NCBI GenBank assembly: GCA_946479995.1
Contig: CAMLIU010000177.1
Coordinates: forward strand, 1-5,037
Direction of reading: 5' to 3'
Length of the DNA stretch: 5,037 nt
Source of the DNA: an uncultured Gemmatimonadota bacterium
GTDB lineage: Bacteria > Gemmatimonadota > Gemmatimonadetes > Gemmatimonadales > Gemmatimonadaceae
Shown here: in pieces, positions 1 through 5,037 of the stretch
Numbering within the stretch: the stretch's first letter is position 1
Layout: every line of letters begins with the position of its first letter
Made by a program: the position numbers and the translations under genes
Notes under the pieces: model-generated
What the model was told of the DNA's origin: nothing
The model's database searches: none
What the model saw: only the letters and a program-made list of their open reading frames with translations

Positions 1-457
1 CGATGCGCTGCTGGGCCTGCGCGCGGCGCTGGCGGGCGATGAGGAGGTTCTTCTTCCGCTTGGCCTCCTCGATCTTGTCGTTCAGGTCGCGCAGCGAGTT
101 CTTGAGCTTCTCCGTCTCGAGGCGGTGCGCCTCCCAGGTCTGCTCGAGCTGCTGGCCATGCGAGAGGTGCTCGCCCTGGCGGACGAGTGCCTGCTTCGCC
201 ATGTCGTCGCGCCCTTCCTGCACGGCGAGCATGGCGCGCCGTTCCCAGTCCTGCGCCTGCTTGTACTCGGCGTCGGCCTGGTCGCGCAGGCGCTTCTCGT
301 CGGCGATGGCGGAGGCCACCTGCTGCTTGGCCTTCACGAGCTGGCCACGCATGTCGGCGAGGATCTGCGTCAACATCTTCTCGGGGTCTTCGGCCCGCGA
401 GATGAGGTCGTTGATGTTGGACTTGAAGAGCGTGGAGAAGCGGTCGAAGATGCCCAT
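1..457 (-). CDS. pspA: PspA/IM30 family phage shock protein A, N-terminal 152 residues (3' end cut by window edge)
   Basis: The minus strand from the ATG at 457 reads without a stop to the left edge, giving 152 residues beginning MGIFDRFSTLFKSNINDL. This is the classic start of PspA/IM30/Vipp1 proteins: a short amphipathic helix (about residues 1-23) followed by EDPEKML. The remainder is a long charged alpha-helical coiled-coil hairpin, including the family-like stretch WERRAMLAVQEGRDDMAKQAL at residues 71-91 (one helix turn) and a second highly charged helix from about 100 onward. Family members are usually about 220-250 residues, so roughly the last third lies outside the window; this is an edge effect, not a truncation. 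Such proteins bind stressed inner membranes and assemble into ESCRT-III-like polymers that limit proton leakage. The start is supported by the conserved N-terminus and a GAGG about 12 bases upstream, which is rather distant. The start lies four bases after the stop of the upstream gene, so translational coupling is likely. Confidence 0.93.
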   Translation of the reverse strand, partial: MGIFDRFSTLFKSNINDLISRAEDPEKMLTQILADMRGQLVKAKQQVASAIADEKRLRDQADAEYKQAQDWERRAMLAVQEGRDDMAKQALVRQGEHLSHGQQLEQTWEAHRLETEKLKNSLRDLNDKIEEAKRKKNLLIARQRRAQAQQRI

Positions 458-461
458 GGGA

Positions 462-866
462 TCAGCGTGCCTCGCGGTACGAGCCGAGCTCGCGCAGGTG
501 CGATGCGAGTGCGAGCGTCATGCTCTCGTAGCTCGCGAGAAACTCCTCGTAGTCGAGGGCCGACAGCTCGAGCGCCTCGGTGAGGACGATCTGGTTGTTC
601 TGGATACCGTAGGATCCGTGCAGGAGATCCGACGCGTTGAGCTCGAGCAGCCGGCGCGTGAGCTCGGCCGTGCGGGCGCCGTCGTGCGGCAGCGACATGA
701 CGTCCACGCGCAGGAGGAGCACGGGCGGCGAGTAGTTCACCGCGACGGAGAGATCACTGTCCGGGCTGGGCCGCACGATCCAGAATCCGGGCTCGACCTC
801 CTGGTAGGAGGCTCCGGTCGCGGCGAGTCGGACGAGAAAGCTCTCGATGTCGTCTTTCGTGAGCAT
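462..866 (-). CDS. YbjN/CesT-like small protein encoded immediately upstream of pspA
   Basis: A 134-residue acidic, soluble protein with no signal peptide, membrane segment or cysteine. The N-terminal part (MLTKDDIESFLVRL, then a Tyr-Gln-Glu-Val-Glu-Pro-Gly-Phe-Trp-Ile-Val stretch at 21-31) looks like helix followed by beta strands. The C-terminal half has LLELNASDLLHGSYGI at 73-88, a strand (NQIVLTEAL), then a final helix. This helix-sheet-helix layout, with LLELN near the middle, resembles YbjN-domain and type III secretion chaperone-like (CesT/Tir) proteins; the assignment is by pattern only. I prefer the ATG at 866, which has AGG seven bases upstream, over a GTG at 908 that would add 14 unconserved-looking residues and has no visible ribosome binding site. 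The gene ends four bases before the pspA ATG, so the pair is probably co-transcribed. A role as PspA partner or chaperone is inference from position alone. Confidence 0.8.
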   Translation of the reverse strand: MLTKDDIESFLVRLAATGASYQEVEPGFWIVRPSPDSDLSVAVNYSPPVLLLRVDVMSLPHDGARTAELTRRLLELNASDLLHGSYGIQNNQIVLTEALELSALDYEEFLASYESMTLALASHLRELGSYREAR

Positions 867-945
867 CGGGATACCTGGCAATCGGGTTGCCCTACCTACG
901 GATTCCACGCTCAGCCCGTTTCAGCCGCGTGGCGCATGGCCGCAA

Positions 946-963
946 GCTACGGGCGAACGTAGC
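946..963. other. Short perfect hairpin between sdaAA and the pspA-operon genes
   Basis: GCTACG at 946-951 pairs with CGTAGC at 958-963 around a six-base loop. It lies about 70 bases past the sdaAA stop and 80 bases before the ATG of the YbjN/CesT-like gene. No run of T follows on the minus strand, so it is not a standard intrinsic terminator. It could be a weak terminator, an operator or chance. I saw no convincing sigma-70 promoter in the 867-1032 gap, although the pspA pair may need one there. Confidence 0.3.
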
Positions 964-1032
964 GTGGGGAAAGGACTTTCGCCGTGTCAGCGCGCCATCT
1001 CCAGCGATGAGCGATCGATCCCGACAGGGGAG

Positions 1033-1911
1033 CTAGGCACGCTTGATCTGGACCAGCTTCTCCTTCGCCAGGCGACGGCCGGTCGGGGTGGCAGCGAGGC
1101 CGCCGCCCGCCGTCTCGCGATAGCGGACGTCCATCTCCTTGCCGATCTGGCCCATGACGTCGATCACCTCGTCCACCGGGATGAGGAACTCGACGCCGGC
1201 CATGGCGAGCTCGATGCCGGTGAGGGCGATCGCCGAGCCCGTGGCATTCCGGAACACGCAGGGCAGCTCGACGAAGCCGCCGAGCGGATCGCAGACGAGG
1301 CCGAGCGTTCCCTGCATGGCGAGCGCGGCGGCGTGGCCGCACTGCCGGGGGTTGCCACCGAGCATCTCCACGGCGGCACCGGCGGCCATCGCCGCCGCGG
1401 CGCCGGTCTCCGCCTGGCATCCGCCCTCCGCACCGGAAAGAGAGGCACGCTCGGCGATCACGGCGCCAATGAGGCCGGCCACCGCGAGCGCATCCACCAC
1501 CGCGTCATCGGCGATGCCGCGCGCCGCGGCGAGACCGGTGAGGACGGCGGGGAGCACCCCGGCGCCGCCCGCAGTGGGTGCGGCGACGATGACGCCCATC
1601 GCCGCGTTGACCTCCTGCACGGCGAGCGCGCGGGCGAGGATGTCGCGGAAGGGAGTGCCGGCCAGCGGGCCGGCGGGACCGGTACGCAGCTTGGCGGCGT
1701 CGCCGCCCACGAGGCCGGAGCTGGAATACATGTCTCCCGTCATCCCCTGGGCGACGGCGCCACGCATGACGTCGAGTGCGCGCTGCAGTGCGGCGCGAAT
1801 GTCGGCGACCGGGCGCCCCTGGTCGCGGCTCTCGGTCTCGAGGGCGAGTCGCGAGAGGGGAATCTTCTTCTCCTCCGCGTCACGGATGGCGTCGACGAGC
1901 GACTTGTACAT
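1033..1911 (-). CDS. sdaAA: L-serine dehydratase (L-serine ammonia-lyase), iron-sulfur-dependent, alpha subunit
   Basis: A complete 292-residue protein, the usual length for the separate alpha subunit. With the beta subunit it converts L-serine to pyruvate and ammonia in the cytoplasm, using a [4Fe-4S] cluster instead of PLP. Recognisable blocks are the N-terminal MYKSLVDAIRDAEEKKIPLS, MTGDMYSSSGLVGGDAAKL (57-75), NAAMGVIVAAPTAGGAGVLP (102-121, substrate/cluster pocket), EGGCQAETG (162-170), and CDPLGGFVELPCVFRN (207-222). Cysteines at 165, 207 and 218 are in the family's conserved positions for cluster binding; Cys191 (RQCGHAA) is additional. No key residue appears lost. The ATG at 1911 matches the family N-terminus, but the only ribosome-binding-like motif, GAGG, is a single base from the ATG, which is too close for a typical site. 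The partner gene sdaAB lies on the same strand about 490 bases upstream, separated by an oppositely oriented gene, so sdaAA probably has its own promoter in 1912-2013. Confidence 0.96.
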   Translation of the reverse strand: MYKSLVDAIRDAEEKKIPLSRLALETESRDQGRPVADIRAALQRALDVMRGAVAQGMTGDMYSSSGLVGGDAAKLRTGPAGPLAGTPFRDILARALAVQEVNAAMGVIVAAPTAGGAGVLPAVLTGLAAARGIADDAVVDALAVAGLIGAVIAERASLSGAEGGCQAETGAAAAMAAGAAVEMLGGNPRQCGHAAALAMQGTLGLVCDPLGGFVELPCVFRNATGSAIALTGIELAMAGVEFLIPVDEVIDVMGQIGKEMDVRYRETAGGGLAATPTGRRLAKEKLVQIKRA

Positions 1912-2013
1912 GCCTCAAGATATCGGTTCGCCAGCCGGGAGCCATGGCGTGCGAGCGGAACGTGGCACCACACCTGCCCCCTTCTCGACCGTCTCGAACA
2001 GGAAAGGGAATTG
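1912..2013. promoter_or_regulatory. Divergent intergenic region between sdaAA and the lipoprotein gene
   Basis: This 102-base spacer lies between two start codons pointing apart, so promoters for both genes are expected here or nearby. I could not identify convincing -35/-10 pairs on either strand. It contains a direct repeat of TCTCGA at 1983-1988 and 1992-1997 (period nine bases), which could be an operator half-site pair or chance in this composition. The promoter role is inferred from gene orientation only. Confidence 0.4.
2001..2013 (+). promoter_or_regulatory. Ribosome binding site that fixes the lipoprotein start
   Basis: The purine-rich GGAAAGGGA at 2001-2009, with AGGG at 2005-2008, lies five bases before the ATG at 2014. 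This is the clearest Shine-Dalgarno-like site in the window. It supports translation starting at 2014, rather than far upstream in the same open frame, which stays open back to about 847 only as antisense of sdaAA. Confidence 0.7.
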
Positions 2014-2397
2014 ATGCCACGTTTACGCCAGCTCGCACTCGCGCTCGCCATGGCGGGCGCTTTCGTCACCGCCTCCTGTGGCCGGTTCATGCACAACGGC
2101 CAGCCGGCAGCGCAGGTCATCTTCGCCAACGAGTCGCTGGACCAGGCGGACGTCTATGCCGTGCTCGGTAGCGGGCAGTCGCAGCGGATCGGCACCGTGT
2201 TCGCCGGCCGGACGGACACGCTCGACATCCCGTCGAACGTCACCTCTGCGGGGGGCACGGTGAGCATCGTCGCGCGGCTGCTGGCACACGCATATGCGCC
2301 AAGCACTGGCCCGCTGACGCTCAACCCGGGCGACCGGATCCGCGTGACGCTGCCGTCGACCGCGCGCTCGCTCTCGGTACTGCCAGCGCCGGAATGA
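2014..2397 (+). CDS. Small putative exported lipoprotein of unknown function
   Basis: A 127-residue protein beginning MPRLRQLALALAMAGAFVTASC: a basic N-region, a hydrophobic core at about 7-18, and a candidate lipobox ending at Cys22 (Thr-Ala-Ser-Cys). Threonine at -3 is less usual than Leu or Val, so lipidation is likely rather than certain. Glycine, not aspartate, follows the cysteine, which by the E. coli rule would favour the outer membrane. The mature part of about 105 residues has alternating short beta-type segments, for example AQVIFANESLDQADVYAVL (33-51), QRIGTVFAGRTDTLDIP (57-73), TVSIVARLL (82-90) and a closing PGDRIRVTLP (105-114). This suggests a small beta-sandwich domain, consistent with a secreted or surface-anchored protein; I do not recognise a named family and assign no function. 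It is the only plus-strand gene here, divergent from sdaAA and tail-to-tail with sdaAB, and so splits the two subunit genes of serine dehydratase. Confidence 0.85.
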   Translation: MPRLRQLALALAMAGAFVTASCGRFMHNGQPAAQVIFANESLDQADVYAVLGSGQSQRIGTVFAGRTDTLDIPSNVTSAGGTVSIVARLLAHAYAPSTGPLTLNPGDRIRVTLPSTARSLSVLPAPE

Positions 2398-2412
2398 GCG
2401 GCGCTACGCGCT
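2397..2412. other. Small hairpin spanning the convergent stop codons
   Basis: AGC (2397-2399) pairs with GCT (2410-2412) and GCG (2401-2403) pairs with CGC (2407-2409), with one bulged G and a three-base loop. It covers the last base of the lipoprotein stop, the six-base gap, the sdaAB stop and its last two sense codons. There is no T run on either strand, so a terminator role is only possible. Chance formation is quite likely in G+C-rich DNA. Confidence 0.2.
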
Positions 2413-3072
2413 GACCTTGTCGAGTCGGAAGGCCCAGCGCACCCAGGGGAGGGCGCGGATCTCGTCGCGCACCGCCTCGCCCGGCGAATCGTCGATCTCG
2501 ATCACCATGAAGGCATCGCCGCCACGCTCTTTCCTCGAGAGGCGGAGGGTGGCGATGTTGAGGTCGTGGTTGGCGAGAACCGCAGCGATGCGCGCCACGG
2601 AGCCCTTCACGTCTTCGGCCACGAGCACGATGGTGTGGTAGTTCCCCGTGACCTCCACCGGATAGCCGTCGATCTCCGTCACCACCACCCGACCAGCGCC
2701 GAGCGACGATCCCGTCATCACGGCGCGCCGCTCACCGCGCTCCACCGTGAGGCGCACGGTGTTCGGGTGCGCGTCGTCGGAGATGGTGGTCTTCTCGAAG
2801 GTGTAGTCGAGCCCTTCGCGCTCGGCGATGCCGAGCGCGTCGCGGAGGCGCTCGTCGTCGGGGCGGAATCCCATCAGCCCGCCGACGATGGCCTTGTCGG
2901 TCCCGTGCCCCTCACCGGTGCGGGCGAACGAGCCGTGCAGCTCCACGCGCGCCCGGTCGGGCGTGCCGCCGACGAGGCAGCGAGCGAGCAGCCCCAGCCG
3001 GCACGCTCCCGCCGTGTGGGAGGATGACGGCCCGACCATGACGGGGCCGATGATGTCGAGGAGAGAGACCAT
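2404..3072 (-). CDS. sdaAB: L-serine dehydratase (L-serine ammonia-lyase), beta subunit with C-terminal ACT domain
   Basis: A complete 222-residue protein, the normal length for the separate beta subunit that pairs with SdaAA. The N-terminus MVSLLDIIGPVMVGPSSSHTAGA carries the diagnostic GPSSSHTAGA block at 14-23. It is followed by ELHGSFARTGEGHGTDKAIVGGLMG (44-68) and HPNTVRL (102-108), all typical of the serine dehydratase beta fold. From about 146 to the end (HTIVLVAEDVKGSVARIAAVLANHDLNIATL...) is an ACT domain, which in this family is thought to bind serine or assist assembly. The ATG at 3072 fits the family start, but no Shine-Dalgarno motif sits next to it. The 48 bases to the uvrA stop are mostly a heptamer repeat, and the nearest SD-like GAGGGA is about 40 bases upstream. 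The gene follows uvrA on the same strand and may be read through from it. It ends six bases from the stop of the convergent lipoprotein gene. Confidence 0.96.
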   Translation of the reverse strand: MVSLLDIIGPVMVGPSSSHTAGACRLGLLARCLVGGTPDRARVELHGSFARTGEGHGTDKAIVGGLMGFRPDDERLRDALGIAEREGLDYTFEKTTISDDAHPNTVRLTVERGERRAVMTGSSLGAGRVVVTEIDGYPVEVTGNYHTIVLVAEDVKGSVARIAAVLANHDLNIATLRLSRKERGGDAFMVIEIDDSPGEAVRDEIRALPWVRWAFRLDKVSA

Positions 3073-3080
3073 GAGAGCGC

Positions 3081-3108
3081 GTGAACCGTGAACGGTGAAC
3101 CGTGAACC
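3081..3108. repeat. Four tandem copies of a 7-base repeat (GTGAACC) in the uvrA-sdaAB spacer
   Basis: On the plus strand the units are GTGAACC (3081-3087), GTGAACG (3088-3094, one mismatch), GTGAACC (3095-3101) and GTGAACC (3102-3108). The array then breaks off at GTTGTCC. On the coding strand of the flanking genes it reads as GGTTCAC units. It fills more than half of the 48-base spacer and so forms most of the immediate upstream region of sdaAB. It is a direct repeat with no inverted arms, so it would not form a hairpin. It resembles short tandem heptamer repeats seen between genes in some bacteria; copy number could vary by slippage. Confidence 0.9.
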
Positions 3109-3120
3109 GTTGTCCCTCGA

Positions 3121-5037
<1,917 letters not shown>

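Noticed and set aside
867..908. GTG at 908 as the start of the YbjN/CesT-like protein
   Set aside because: It adds 14 residues unlike a conserved N-terminus and has no SD, while the ATG at 866 has AGG at a suitable distance.
3..962. Plus-strand open frame of 319 residues
   Set aside because: It is antisense to pspA and the YbjN/CesT-like gene, which are recognisable or coherent proteins. Its product is Arg/Ser/Cys-rich with no recognisable domain.
946..963. Hairpin as an intrinsic terminator for sdaAA
   Set aside because: Only six base pairs, no following T run, and 70 bases from the stop codon; kept only as a low-confidence structure.
847..2013. Long plus-strand open frame running into the lipoprotein gene, giving a possible 516-residue protein
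   Set aside because: This part lies antisense to sdaAA and has low-complexity Gly/Arg/Ala/His composition typical of G+C-rich shadow frames. The real start at 2014 has a good ribosome binding site and signal peptide.
1139..2014. Plus-strand open frame of 291 residues antisense to sdaAA
   Set aside because: Ala/Ser/Pro/Arg-rich composition and full overlap with a clear serine dehydratase gene mark it as a shadow frame.
3081..3108. Heptamer array as a CRISPR
   Set aside because: The units are seven bases and directly abutting with no spacers, and no cas gene is nearby.

Overview
This G+C-rich bacterial window carries six genes. Five lie on the minus strand; reading leftward they are uvrA (its 5' end lies beyond the right edge), sdaAB, sdaAA, a small YbjN/CesT-like gene and pspA (its 3' end lies beyond the left edge). 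One small lipoprotein gene lies on the plus strand. There is no RNA gene, CRISPR array, insertion sequence or phage gene. The G+C bias shows up as many long spurious reading frames in antisense or alternative frames. A high-G+C diderm fits (predicted lipoprotein, PspA, split Fe-S serine dehydratase), and the style resembles Gemmatimonadota, but no marker in the window fixes the phylum.

Region by region: 1-457 encodes the first 152 residues of a PspA/IM30 membrane-maintenance protein. At 462-866, four bases upstream of pspA, is a 134-residue YbjN/CesT-like protein, so the two look like a two-gene envelope-stress operon. A 166-base gap (867-1032) with a small hairpin separates them from sdaAA (1033-1911), the Fe-S subunit of L-serine dehydratase. 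A 102-base divergent spacer follows, then the plus-strand lipoprotein gene (2014-2397). This gene runs tail-to-tail into sdaAB (2404-3072), the beta/ACT subunit, leaving six bases between the two stop codons. A 48-base spacer with four tandem copies of a heptamer (GTGAACC on plus) separates sdaAB from uvrA (3121 to the right edge), which covers roughly the last two thirds of the excision-repair damage sensor.

Functionally, SdaAA and SdaAB should together deaminate L-serine to pyruvate and ammonia. Their genes, often adjacent in other bacteria, are split here by the oppositely oriented lipoprotein gene. UvrA belongs to nucleotide excision repair, PspA and its neighbour to membrane stress. These are mostly housekeeping genes and I see no convincing new multi-gene system. 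The points most worth a second look are the lipoprotein placed between the two subunits of one enzyme, the small gene coupled to pspA, and the heptamer array occupying the sdaAB leader.
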